39,858 nucleotides of DNA from a virus (IMGVR_UViG_3300050821_011111:1-39858); one strand, 5' to 3'. Positions 32,439-38,754 are shown, numbered from the stretch's first letter. The notes: generated from the letters alone by a model not told the origin. Numbers and translations are program-made.

Positions 32439-32873
32439 CTATCTATCGCTATTTAAAGAAGAACGGCTACTACCTACATTTCGCGTCGATTTTCCGGCGG
32501 CGAGTAAGAGCTTCTCCAACGAGATAAGGATGAATTCCCGCGTTTCCCGCCGTCCGTCGAACTCCGGGCTACCGAAGAGTTCGAGATAAACGTCGGCGAT
32601 TTTTCCCGAATAGCGGGGATCGTTCGGAAAGGAGCGGAGATTCGGAAGGTTAGCGCGGAGAGCGTAAATCCGGAGATACCGGTCGACCGTTTCCCGGTTT
32701 AATCCGAGCGTACCCTCCGCGATCGCCTTATCTAACTTCTGGCGGTTTCGAAACGTCGCGAGCGACTTCCCGAAACTAAAGAGCAAGAGAAGGGTATCGA
32801 AGAGGTGAGACCCGATTTCGGCGGGGAAATTTTTTATAAACCTATCCCGGAGTTCGTCGTCGTTGTCGTTCAT
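32439..32873 (-). CDS. DUF3102-like small protein
   Basis: The 144-residue protein resembles the N-terminal region of the gene at 31272: 'LLLLFSFGKSLATFRNRQKLDKAIAEGTLGLNRETVDRYLRIYALRANL' fits the helix-helix-'s..t..rYl' pattern of DUF3102. It starts 12 nt after a GCGAAATATA leader motif copy. Another copy at 32475-32484 lies inside its last codons. The function is unknown; DNA binding is likely if the family call is right. Confidence 0.5.
   Translation of the reverse strand: MNDNDDELRDRFIKNFPAEIGSHLFDTLLLLFSFGKSLATFRNRQKLDKAIAEGTLGLNRETVDRYLRIYALRANLPNLRSFPNDPRYSGKIADVYLELFGSPEFDGRRETREFILISLEKLLLAAGKSTRNVGSSRSSLNSDR
32475..32484 (-). promoter_or_regulatory. GCGAAATGTA leader motif copy inside gene end
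   Basis: This copy, with TCGAC directly upstream of it, lies within the 3' end of the gene above and 55 nt before the GTG at 32420. It has no start codon at the usual 10-nt distance, so it could be a remnant or a promoter for the downstream coiled-coil gene. Confidence 0.35.
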
Positions 32874-32885
32874 ATCTTACCTCTC

Positions 32886-32895
32886 TATATTTCGC
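32886..32895 (-). promoter_or_regulatory. GCGAAATATA leader motif, 12 nt before 32873 gene
   Basis: One mismatch to the consensus (A for G), with TCGAC directly upstream. The spacer GAGAGGTAAGAT contains a possible GAGG ribosome site. Confidence 0.55.
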
Positions 32896-32902
32896 GTCGA
32901 TT

Positions 32903-33118
32903 TTAAGCCTCTAGCGACACGCTACTAACCGCGAAGACCGGGATAAAGTGTTCCTCGCCTTCCCCGGCCCCGTAAACGATTAGGTTCGTTCCTTTACCGG
33001 ACGGATGCGTACTAACGAAGTCGCCGACCGGGATCCGGAACCGGCGTCCATCGTTTAGATAGACGCTAAACGGCGAGTTCCCGTGTTTATGGGCGAGGAT
33101 TTGTTCGAGGACGGTCAT
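32903..33118 (-). CDS. Small beta-barrel protein of unknown function (FxVYLNDGRRFRIPVGDF type)
   Basis: The 71-residue protein follows a pattern seen in many bacteria, including planctomycete and verrucomicrobial genomes: 'PFSVYLNDGRRFRIPVGDFVSTHPSGKGTNLIVYG....EHFIPVFAVSSVSL' (strand, DGR turn, 'H/G-F', strand, 'i.l..v.s.'). It probably forms a small SH3-like barrel; its role is unknown. It follows the integrase by 9 nt, and its leader motif overlaps the integrase stop. Confidence 0.55.
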   Translation of the reverse strand: MTVLEQILAHKHGNSPFSVYLNDGRRFRIPVGDFVSTHPSGKGTNLIVYGAGEGEEHFIPVFAVSSVSLEA

Positions 33119-33127
33119 ATTACTCCC

Positions 33128-34318
33128 TTACATTTCGTGAGGGAATTTCGTTTTTTCGGGGGTAATCGCGAAGTAGCGTTCCGCCGTCTCCCGGTTAGTT
33201 AGGGCCCGGTAGTGTTTATGGACGATCGCCGGGGAGTTACCGGCGAGAGCCGCCGTCTTATTCTCGTCGCTCGTAAGGGCGTAGAAATAGCTAATAAAGG
33301 AATGCCGGAGGGCGTTATTCTTCCAAGGGGTAAGCCCGGCTTCGGCGGCGACTCGTCGGCGGATCCTTTCGAGCGACCGAGGGTGGAGAAGTAGCGGCCC
33401 GCTACGGCCTCTAAACGGCCGCAGGAACGCTTTTAGGTTCTCGGTAAGCTCTACTACCCGGCGGGAGCGGGTCTTCGCCTTAGAGGCGCTAATAACGATT
33501 TCCCGCTCCTTAATATCCTCCCAGTTTAAGCGGGCGATCTCGCCCCATCGTACCCCGGCGAAGGCGGCGATCGCGTAGAGCGGACGTATTTCTTCCGGGG
33601 AAGATTTTAGGAGACGTTCGATCTCCTCCGGGGAGAGAATCGTAATCTCTTCTTCCCCGCCGTTCGCTTTAAAGGTCTCGACCCCTTTCATTGGGTTCGA
33701 AGCGAGATAGCCCGCCTTAAGCGCGGCCTCTAAAATCTGGGAGCCGTAGGCCCGGTGCCGCTTTTTACTCCGGGCGGCGAGCGGCATCTCCGCGAGCCAC
33801 TCCGTAAGCTTCTCCGGGGAAATATCGATTAGAAGGGTCTCGCCGAAGTAGCCGGTCATCCGCTTTAGGGTTTCCCGGAGGCTTTCCGCCGCCCGGGGAC
33901 GAAGCCGACCGGTCGAAAGACGGTCGTTTATTTCCTCCCGGTACTCGGCGGCGAAAGTCGCGAAGGGCTTCGAGCGGATAACCAACTGGCGGTGTTCGAG
34001 AGCGGTCCGGACGGCGTCGAGAATCGAGAGCCCGGTCCCCTCTAAAAGATCCCGGGCCCGGGAAGCTTCGAGCCGGAGTTCGGCGTCGATCGTTATCTTC
34101 GAACCGTAGGCGGCGATCTCCCGGTTCCGCCAGGCCGCTTCCGCTTTCGCCTCCTTTTCGGTCGCGAACCAATGTTGCTTTAATTTTCCGTCGACGTATC
34201 CGACTATCCTCCAGGCTTTACCGTGGTAAGGTTTCGAGCGGCGGACTTCGAATTGAGTAGGGCGGGGCTTCGGCATACCCCGATTACTACGGAGGATAAC
34301 GTTAAATTTTAAAGGCAA
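33128..34318 (-). CDS. int: Tyrosine recombinase integrase
   Basis: The 396-residue protein catalyses site-specific integration and excision. It starts at TTG 34318, supported by AAAGGAGC 7 nt upstream; ATG 34276 (MPKPRP) would lose about 14 residues. The catalytic domain shows Arg257 ('GVRWGEIARLNWEDI'), a Lys near 280-282, Arg338 ('NALRHSF'), and Tyr370 ('VHKHYR'). The usual His of HxLR is Asn335 and the LGH His position is Asn361 ('AGNSP'), a variant I know from PVC-group integrases. A SAM-like core-binding domain lies at about 115-205. The adjacent tRNA 3'-end sequence supports its function. Confidence 0.93.
   Translation of the reverse strand: MPLKFNVILRSNRGMPKPRPTQFEVRRSKPYHGKAWRIVGYVDGKLKQHWFATEKEAKAEAAWRNREIAAYGSKITIDAELRLEASRARDLLEGTGLSILDAVRTALEHRQLVIRSKPFATFAAEYREEINDRLSTGRLRPRAAESLRETLKRMTGYFGETLLIDISPEKLTEWLAEMPLAARSKKRHRAYGSQILEAALKAGYLASNPMKGVETFKANGGEEEITILSPEEIERLLKSSPEEIRPLYAIAAFAGVRWGEIARLNWEDIKEREIVISASKAKTRSRRVVELTENLKAFLRPFRGRSGPLLLHPRSLERIRRRVAAEAGLTPWKNNALRHSFISYFYALTSDENKTAALAGNSPAIVHKHYRALTNRETAERYFAITPEKTKFPHEM
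33129..33138 (-). promoter_or_regulatory. ACGAAATGTA leader motif, 10 nt before 33118 gene
   Basis: The motif covers the integrase stop codon, with the AAATGTA core shared and a CGAAAAAACG block farther upstream than in other copies. It ends 10 nt before the ATG at 33118. Confidence 0.5.
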
Positions 34319-34346
34319 ACCGCTCCTTTCGGATACTTTAAGACGC

Positions 34347-34380
34347 TTTAGAGAGGTTCGCTCCCTAAGGAGCCTCTAAA
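34347..34380. repeat. Nested inverted repeat beside attP
   Basis: Outer arms TTTAGAG and CTCTAAA (7 bp) enclose an inner GCTCC-CTAA-GGAGC hairpin. It may bind integrase or excisionase, or belong to a partly preserved tRNA. It directly abuts the tRNA-like segment. Confidence 0.5.
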
Positions 34381-34410
34381 CGCGAGCGGGTTCGAGTCCC
34401 GTACGCGCTG
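34381..34410 (+). other. tRNA 3'-end-like sequence, probable attP core
   Basis: GCGGG (34386-34390), TTCGAGT loop and CCCGT form a canonical T-arm, followed by seven acceptor-strand bases ACGCGCT and a discriminator G at 34410; no CCA is encoded. The matching 5' half of a tRNA is missing, as expected when a phage carries the end of its target tRNA gene to restore it on integration. It lies 63 nt upstream of the integrase start. The exact crossover limits cannot be set from this window. Confidence 0.7.
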
Positions 34411-34483
34411 CTCTCTAAGTTACTTATTTTAAGGGGTTTATCGTTTTGCATAGAAACAGGTTAACGTTAAAAGAACGTTATCC

Positions 34484-35038
34484 TTACGCGTCCCAGTTCG
34501 AGACTTCGTGCATCGTTTCGATTTTCGGGACGGTAAAAGTAACCGAGACGAGATGGGCCTTCGTCCATCCTTTCATCCCGGCGGTCTTCTTTACGGTTAC
34601 GTAACCGAGCCGGATAAGGCGTTTAAGAACTTGAAGAGATCGCTCGTCGGGCGGCGAATACGAAGGCCACGGGACGAGCGATCCCGCGATCCAATTCCAC
34701 GGTTCCTCCTTTTCGAACTCCCGCATCCGCCCGTAAATATAAGCCGCCGCTTCTAGATCGGCTTTCTCCTCGAAAAGATCGAGCCCCTCGGCCCAAGCCA
34801 ATCCCGCTTCGTCCCGAACCGCTTTATTCCGGGCGAGTTTTTCCCGGGCGGTAAAAAGCCGGGTCCGAGCGGCTCGGAAGGCCGCTCCTTTTTCTAGTTC
34901 GACGACCCGTTCGTAATCGAAGAGGTAGACTCTTCGACCGTATTGGATCCGGCGGATTTCGTCCGGTTCTCCGAGTAATTCCCGGATCGTCTTCCGGGTC
35001 CAATGACGGGTTAATAAATCGGTCTGAGTAAATCGCAT
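34484..35038 (-). CDS. Helix-turn-helix protein with helical body, unknown function
   Basis: ATG 35038 (MRFTQTDLL) is chosen because it lies 10 nt after a GCGAAATGTA motif; an ATG within the motif (35053) is the alternative. The 184-residue protein starts with 'TQTDLLTRHWTRKTIRELLGEPDEIRRI' and 'GRRVYLFDYERVVELE', a small HTH/MerR-like pair in which Arg- and Tyr-rich turns follow. A central helix-rich body follows, with a C-terminal winged-helix-like stretch ('SLQVLKRLIRLGYVTVKK'). A lysogeny regulator or initiator role is possible but not shown. Confidence 0.55.
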   Translation of the reverse strand: MRFTQTDLLTRHWTRKTIRELLGEPDEIRRIQYGRRVYLFDYERVVELEKGAAFRAARTRLFTAREKLARNKAVRDEAGLAWAEGLDLFEEKADLEAAAYIYGRMREFEKEEPWNWIAGSLVPWPSYSPPDERSLQVLKRLIRLGYVTVKKTAGMKGWTKAHLVSVTFTVPKIETMHEVSNWDA

Positions 35039-35048
35039 ATTACTGTTA

Positions 35049-35070
35049 TACATTTCGCGTCGTTTTTTCG
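35049..35070 (-). promoter_or_regulatory. GCGAAATGTA leader motif with CGAAAAAACGA block
   Basis: Same composite as before the moron at 15122, with the same spacing between the two blocks, ending 10 nt before ATG 35038. It overlaps the end region of the excisionase-like gene. Confidence 0.6.
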
Positions 35071-35073
35071 GTT

Positions 35074-35277
35074 TTACGCCCCGAAAGCGGTCTTGGCCCG
35101 GAAAGTATTCCGTTCGAGGTAGGCGTCGAGGTCCCGCTTTAGGAAGCGCCAATGGGTACGGTCGAGCCGGGCGTAGGTTATCCGGCCCCGTTTCGCCGTA
35201 ATTCGTAGCCGTACCGGCGGAAGGCCGAGATATTCCGCCGCCTCTTTTAGGTCGAAGACTTCTTTCGCGTCTTTCAT
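35074..35277 (-). CDS. Excisionase-like HTH_17 protein
   Basis: The 67-residue protein matches the excisionase/helix-turn-helix 17 family: 'DLKEAAEYLGLPPVRLRITAKRGRITYARLDRTHWRFLKRDLDAYLER' (first-helix 'eAAeyLg', recognition helix, 'r...dl.ayl'). Such proteins bind att DNA to favour excision or act as regulators. The start codon directly follows AAGAGGAG. It is the first gene of the minus cluster, divergent from the glycosyltransferase, with palindromic operator-like sequence between them. Confidence 0.75.
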   Translation of the reverse strand: MKDAKEVFDLKEAAEYLGLPPVRLRITAKRGRITYARLDRTHWRFLKRDLDAYLERNTFRAKTAFGA

Positions 35278-35282
35278 CTCCT

Positions 35283-35326
35283 CTTAAGAACGGGAAGACG
35301 TTTTAAAACGCCGAAAAACGGGAAGA
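35283..35326. promoter_or_regulatory. Operator-like region between divergent genes
   Basis: A perfect 12-bp palindrome CGTTTTAAAACG (35299-35310) is flanked by two direct copies of AACGGGAAGA (35289-35298 and 35317-35326). This is typical of repressor or activator binding sites in a divergent control region. No clear promoter boxes could be assigned by eye. Confidence 0.55.
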
Positions 35327-35402
35327 AGCCTTTCGGATCGCTACGGAACGAGCTGGCCTTAAGAATCGTGCGATCGGGGTCGGTCCGTAATTCTCCCGGA
35401 GA

Positions 35403-36275
35403 ATGCTTCCGCTTATAATAACGATCCCTTCGAAGGGACGAGTCGGTCGAATAAAAACGCTCGAAGTTTTACCGGCGAGCTGGAAAGAGCTTATCTACGT
35501 CTTTACCCCGGCGGAGGAAATCGAAGCGCATCGGCGCGAGCCCTACGTTTCCCGGGTCGCCGGATTCGTCGCCGACCGGAAACCGGGAATAACCGGTAGT
35601 TGGCAAACGCAATTCGATTTCGCCGCCGAGAACGGGATCGAATGGATGTGGATGTTCGAGGACGACGTTTACCGGATCGATTACTGGCCCGATTTAGAGC
35701 GGTACGAAAGCCGTCGGGCGAACGAGGCGAAGATCGAGGAGATGGCCGAACTCTTTCTCGACCTCTTCGAACGGGAACGGATCGCGATGGTTGGGCTCCT
35801 AAACCGGGGCGCTTCGAAGCAGAAATTCCCCGTCCCGCTCGAATACGCCGTTCGGATCCACGGCGTCTGGGCGGTAAACGTTCCGACGCTCTTAAAGATC
35901 GGGTTCCGGTTCGACGAGTTCGGCCCCGATTTCTACCAGGCCGACTTCCATCTCCAGCTCCGCCTCCTCGAATCCGGTTACCGGAGCGTCCGGGTGCAGA
36001 CCTTTAATTGGGACCAGGGCCGTTCGAACTCTCCCGGCGGCGCGAGCGATACCCGGAACGCCGAGACGCAGCGCCGAAGCTCCGAGATCCTCGCCCGGGA
36101 GCATCCTCTAACCGTAAAGCTCCGGAGCGTACGGTCGAAAAAGTGGGGAGCGGGGAACGGGGATCTCGCCGAGCGGGTCGACGTTACCGTTCGGTGGAAG
36201 AAAGCCCTCTCCAACGTTGGAGAATTGAATCGTCCCGTCGCATTGACCAGCGTCGCAGCTCGCTATAGCTCTTAA
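35403..36275 (+). CDS. Putative TET-associated-type glycosyltransferase (GT-A fold)
   Basis: The 290-residue protein opens 'IITIPSKGRVGRIKTLEVLP' and continues with 'VFTPAEEIEAHRREPYV', 'GITGSWQTQFDFAAENGIEWMWMFEDDVYRID'. This matches the pattern of the TET/JBP-associated glycosyltransferase family ('IPSKGR', 'vp..E...Y', 'GI...R....', 'M.DDDv'), with EDDV at about 86-89 as the nucleotide-sugar/metal site. Family members have been proposed to glycosylate modified bases in phage DNA. The start follows CCGGAGA. No base hydroxymethylase or TET-like gene is seen in the window, so substrate is open. The last 16 codons lie in a 43-bp inverted repeat. Confidence 0.6.
   Translation: MLPLIITIPSKGRVGRIKTLEVLPASWKELIYVFTPAEEIEAHRREPYVSRVAGFVADRKPGITGSWQTQFDFAAENGIEWMWMFEDDVYRIDYWPDLERYESRRANEAKIEEMAELFLDLFERERIAMVGLLNRGASKQKFPVPLEYAVRIHGVWAVNVPTLLKIGFRFDEFGPDFYQADFHLQLRLLESGYRSVRVQTFNWDQGRSNSPGGASDTRNAETQRRSSEILAREHPLTVKLRSVRSKKWGAGNGDLAERVDVTVRWKKALSNVGELNRPVALTSVAARYSS
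36208..36223. repeat. 16-bp perfect palindrome in glycosyltransferase 3' end
   Basis: TCTCCAACGTTGGAGA reads identically on both strands. It is five bases before the left arm of the 43-bp inverted repeat and may belong to the same regulatory or replication element. Confidence 0.7.
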
Positions 36276-36364
36276 TATTAAGTATTCTGGGAAAAGAAAG
36301 GGTTTGGATCTTAAAGAAAAAAGCTATAGCGAAATGCGACGGCACTCAATGCGACGGGACGATT
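36228..36364. repeat. 43-bp imperfect inverted repeat flanking an A/T-rich core
   Basis: Arms 36228-36270 and 36322-36364 match in about 37 of 43 positions, including an outer block of 19 identical bases (AATCGTCCCGTCGCATTGA and complement) and an inner CGCTATAGCT/AGCTATAGCG. The 51-nt core contains the 12-bp palindrome CTTAATATTAAG (36271-36282). The left arm overlaps the last glycosyltransferase codons; the right arm lies between convergent genes. It could be a replication origin, a protein-binding cruciform or a bidirectional transcript-end structure. Confidence 0.85.
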
Positions 36365-36385
36365 GGATTTGTGTAATGTTTTCCG

Positions 36386-37147
36386 CTACTCCCCGAGGAG
36401 ATCGAGCTTTTCCCACTCTTTCCCTACCCATTCCGGCTTTAGCGTTACGATCCAGGTTTCGTGCGCCTTACGGGTCCGGACGCGTACTGTAAAATATTCG
36501 TTCGTATCGGAAGCCGCGTAATCCCGGAGCGAGGCGAGGATCTTCCAATGGGTCGAGAGATCGTAGATCGTCCGGAGAAAGGTCCGACCGAAGCGAGCGA
36601 TCAGTTTCGTTTCGATGTCCCGACCGCTTCCGACGAACTGGGGTATCCGGCTCGTAAAAAGCGACGCCGCGAAAAAGAGCGGAAGAGCAGCGATATATTC
36701 GTCGGACCCGACGAGACCGAGTTCGGTTTCGCCCGTATCGTCTCTCTGTTCCTTAGAAGGTTTACGCGGCGGAGGGTTTAATTTCTTTTCGAGCCAACGG
36801 AGAACTCCCGCTTTCGCCTTTTTAAAGTCGGGATCGGGCATCCGGCACTTATCGTCGAGATCCGGTTCCGAGTTATCGCGGACGATCGCCCAGAGAATTA
36901 CCGATCCGCTTCCGGGGACGATTCTTCCGTTGAAGAAAAGTGCGCAGGTTTCGTCGCTTACTTTAATTTCGCCGTAATCGTCGTAGCCGTTCGACCGGGG
37001 TTCCCACTTCGACTCTACGATCCAGTATTTTCCGTCGAACGGAAACTTTCCTAGAAGGTCGCGGGCTAACCCGGCTTTCGCGCTTAAGTCGTTAAGCGAG
37101 TCGGTCGGAAAAGAGTTTACTTCGCCGTCGGAGGCGGTATTTTCCAT
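36386..37147 (-). CDS. Hypothetical protein, unknown function
   Basis: The 253-residue protein starts at ATG 37147 with AGGAGG 12 nt upstream (long spacing). 'GKYWIVESKWEPRSNGYDDYGEIKV' and 'LFFNGRIVPGSGSVILWAIVRD' form an N-terminal beta region; a low-complexity basic linker ('KKLNPPPRKPSKEQRD') follows, then helices and 'IETKLIARFGRTFLRTIYDL'. No catalytic or metal motif is recognised. It is transcribed toward the glycosyltransferase gene. Lone genes at this location are often accessory (defence or counter-defence), but nothing here proves that. Confidence 0.55.
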   Translation of the reverse strand: MENTASDGEVNSFPTDSLNDLSAKAGLARDLLGKFPFDGKYWIVESKWEPRSNGYDDYGEIKVSDETCALFFNGRIVPGSGSVILWAIVRDNSEPDLDDKCRMPDPDFKKAKAGVLRWLEKKLNPPPRKPSKEQRDDTGETELGLVGSDEYIAALPLFFAASLFTSRIPQFVGSGRDIETKLIARFGRTFLRTIYDLSTHWKILASLRDYAASDTNEYFTVRVRTRKAHETWIVTLKPEWVGKEWEKLDLLGE

Positions 37148-37214
37148 CTGGAAGTTGGCCCTCCTGTTTGGGGGTTAATTTTTTACTTCGTCCAAAAATT
37201 GTACTGGTTTTGAG

Positions 37215-37245
37215 AAGGCGATCCTGTCCGGGATCGCCTTTTCGT
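37215..37245 (+). terminator. Plus-strand terminator with no known upstream gene
   Basis: A perfect 10-bp stem (AAGGCGATCC 37215-37224 with GGATCGCCTT 37231-37240), a 6-nt loop, then TTTTCGTTT. No plus-strand gene ends just before it. Confidence 0.75.
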
Positions 37246-37376
37246 TTCGGGGTTTAAAAAGTGGACGGCGCGTAAATACCGGGCCCGTCCGGGGGAGAAG
37301 AAATTCGGGGCGAAACGAAAATTTCGCTTCCGTCGGCGGGGGGAAAGCCGTACGATCCGAGTCTACTTGCATATTT

Positions 37377-37421
37377 AGTCCCGGGCTTAGTTTGGCGACG
37401 ACGGCCCGGGACTTTTCTTTT
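37377..37421 (+). terminator. Second plus-strand terminator with no known upstream gene
   Basis: AGTCCCGGGC (37377-37386) pairs perfectly with GCCCGGGACT (37404-37413), followed by TTTTCTTTTCT. It lies about 137 nt after the first terminator, so a short plus transcript could fill the interval. Confidence 0.75.
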
Positions 37422-37582
37422 CTAGCGGAAAGCCTCGCCGGAGGCGAGATAAATAAAAGCGGGGACGATCGCGCTAGCCGGAAACGCGTAAGTCGATCGC
37501 GTCCGGGTTACTTTACCGTAATCCGGGCGGCTGGTGTAACCCCAGCTCCCGGCACCTTCTCTTAAGTAAGCGTTTTCCGGCT

Positions 37583-37590
37583 CGTAGTTC
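37583..37590 (+). promoter_or_regulatory. Degenerate leader motif CGTAGTTC, 9 nt before 37600 gene
   Basis: Seven of eight bases match the late-gene motif and the spacing to the ATG is the same as at late genes. A TTTTCCGG element lies just upstream, as also at 7867, 11790 and 15143. Confidence 0.45.
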
Positions 37591-37599
37591 CTTTCCGGG

Positions 37600-38409
37600 A
37601 TGCTTTACGAGAAACGCCGCTACGGATTCGGTCCGACCTTCGACGAGGCGACCGCGATCCGGGTCTACGAGCTTCTAAAAGCCGGGAATCTCGTAAAGAA
37701 TATCGCGCTCGAAGTCGGCCTTACGGAAGCCCAGGTCGGCTCGCTCCGTTCCGGCGGAACCCGGACCTACCGTTACCTCTTCGTAAAGTACGAAGTCTTT
37801 ATCCGGAAGATAAAAATGTCCCGGAGCGAGAAGCCGTTCGGCTACGTCGACGACGGTTTCGATCTCCGGAATTGTAACCCGGCCTTACGGAACCGGGCCG
37901 ACGAAAAACTGCTAACCGACCCGTGGCGAGTTTATAAATTATCGCTCGAATCGCCGAACCTAATGCCGATGAATCCGCCGCCGAAGAAGAACGGTATTTA
38001 CCGGGCGATTATGGAAGACATAACCGCTAATAAGCATCGGGGCTCTCCCGAATCGGTCGCCGCTTTTAAGCGGATCGAAGGGAATATCGCGAAGGAGCGA
38101 GCCCGCGTCCTTTCCGTTCTCGTCGCGAATCCCGGCGGTCTAATCGCCCAGGAGATCGAGGACGTACTCGAAATAAGCTGTTGCTCGGTCTCGGCCCGGA
38201 TGGCGGAATTAAAGAAGAGTGGTCTAATCGCTCGTAAACTCCTTAGGGTCGCTCCGGACGGTAAACCCGAGTACCTAAGGCGGAAAACCCGTTCGGGCGC
38301 TACGGCGGGCGTCTACGTCGTTTCCGGGCCGGATCTCGATTCGAAGAATTCCGCCTCGCTAATCGCGACCGAGCTTGGAAGTCGGACGATCCCGTTTAAC
38401 CGGTCTTAA
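37600..38409 (+). CDS. DNA-binding regulator or initiator with HTH and winged-helix domains
   Basis: The 269-residue protein has an N-terminal HTH ('ATAIRVYELLKAGNLVKNIALEVGLTEAQVGSLRSG', about 17-52), as in proteins that scan for phage DNA ('i..ll..G.....IA...gvs...v..i..g'). A C-terminal MarR-like winged helix follows at about 165-225 ('RARVLSVLVANPGGLIAQEIEDVLEISCCSVSARMAELKKSGLI'). It is preceded by a long structured leader. It may regulate the early genes or act at an origin; in a genome with no helicase or primase seen, it is the best initiator candidate, by inference only. Confidence 0.6.
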   Translation: MLYEKRRYGFGPTFDEATAIRVYELLKAGNLVKNIALEVGLTEAQVGSLRSGGTRTYRYLFVKYEVFIRKIKMSRSEKPFGYVDDGFDLRNCNPALRNRADEKLLTDPWRVYKLSLESPNLMPMNPPPKKNGIYRAIMEDITANKHRGSPESVAAFKRIEGNIAKERARVLSVLVANPGGLIAQEIEDVLEISCCSVSARMAELKKSGLIARKLLRVAPDGKPEYLRRKTRSGATAGVYVVSGPDLDSKNSASLIATELGSRTIPFNRS

Positions 38410-38615
38410 ACGTTGGCGATCGAGAGTTCCTTAAGCTCGAACCGTTCGGTAAAGTAGACGCCGTTTTCTTTGTTAAGGAATTGCATTACCCCGAAATCGG
38501 GATCGAAGCGGACGTTAATTAAAATGCCGGTTCGTCCATCCGGCGTTTTAAGGGTTAGACCGATGGCGAGATGATAGGTATCGGATAGACGCTGTACGAT
38601 TTCTGGACTTAACAT
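38406..38615 (-). CDS. Small hypothetical beta-rich protein
   Basis: The preferred start is ATG 38615 (MLSPEIVQRL), giving 69 residues; an ATG at 38687 is possible but the added segment is Pro/Arg-rich. The body reads 'AIGLTLKTPDGRTGILINVRFDPDFGVMQFLNKENG', a small barrel-like pattern. It overlaps the end of the convergent 37600 gene by four bases. No function recognised. Confidence 0.45.
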   Translation of the reverse strand: MLSPEIVQRLSDTYHLAIGLTLKTPDGRTGILINVRFDPDFGVMQFLNKENGVYFTERFELKELSIANV

Positions 38616-38700
38616 AAAATTTTGTATCCTTACCGGGCCGCTCGGGAAAATAAGCGGACGGAGACTAGCCGGAGAGTGTCTCTGCATTAGAAATAACCCC

Positions 38701-38737
38701 GGCAGCGGGCGGATAGATGTGCTTATCTAGGCCGCTC
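38701..38737 (+). promoter_or_regulatory. Leader hairpin before 38755 gene
   Basis: AGCGG and CCGCT, with inner GATA and TATC, form a stem-loop about 20 nt before ATG 38755, between divergent small genes. No Shine-Dalgarno follows the hairpin (CTCTTTCTCTTTT). Confidence 0.35.
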
Positions 38738-38754
38738 GCGACTCTTTCTCTTTT

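Larger units (their letters stand above)
37148..37599. other. 452-bp region without a firm gene: two terminators and several hairpins
   Basis: It contains two plus-strand terminators (37215-37245 and 37377-37421), a structured GC-rich interval between them, and a leader of several hairpins before the 37600 gene: 6-bp CTCGCC/GGCGAG (37434-37448), 9-bp CCGGGTTAC/GTAATCCGG (37503-37526), 5-bp GCTGG/CCAGC (37530-37546). A 65-codon minus frame (37175-37372) exists, but it crosses one terminator and lacks a good ribosome site. Confidence 0.6.

Noticed and set aside
34320-34410. A complete tRNA gene
   Set aside because: Only the T-arm and 3' acceptor strand fit; no matching 5' acceptor, D-arm or anticodon loop with U33 could be placed upstream.
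36228-36364. MITE or insertion element with terminal repeats
   Set aside because: No target-site duplication flanks the arms, and the left arm is part of the glycosyltransferase coding end.
37175-37372. A 65-codon minus-strand gene
   Set aside because: It crosses a perfect terminator stem, has no ribosome site and uses several atypical codons near its end. It remains possible because its stop is 27 nt before the 37147 start.
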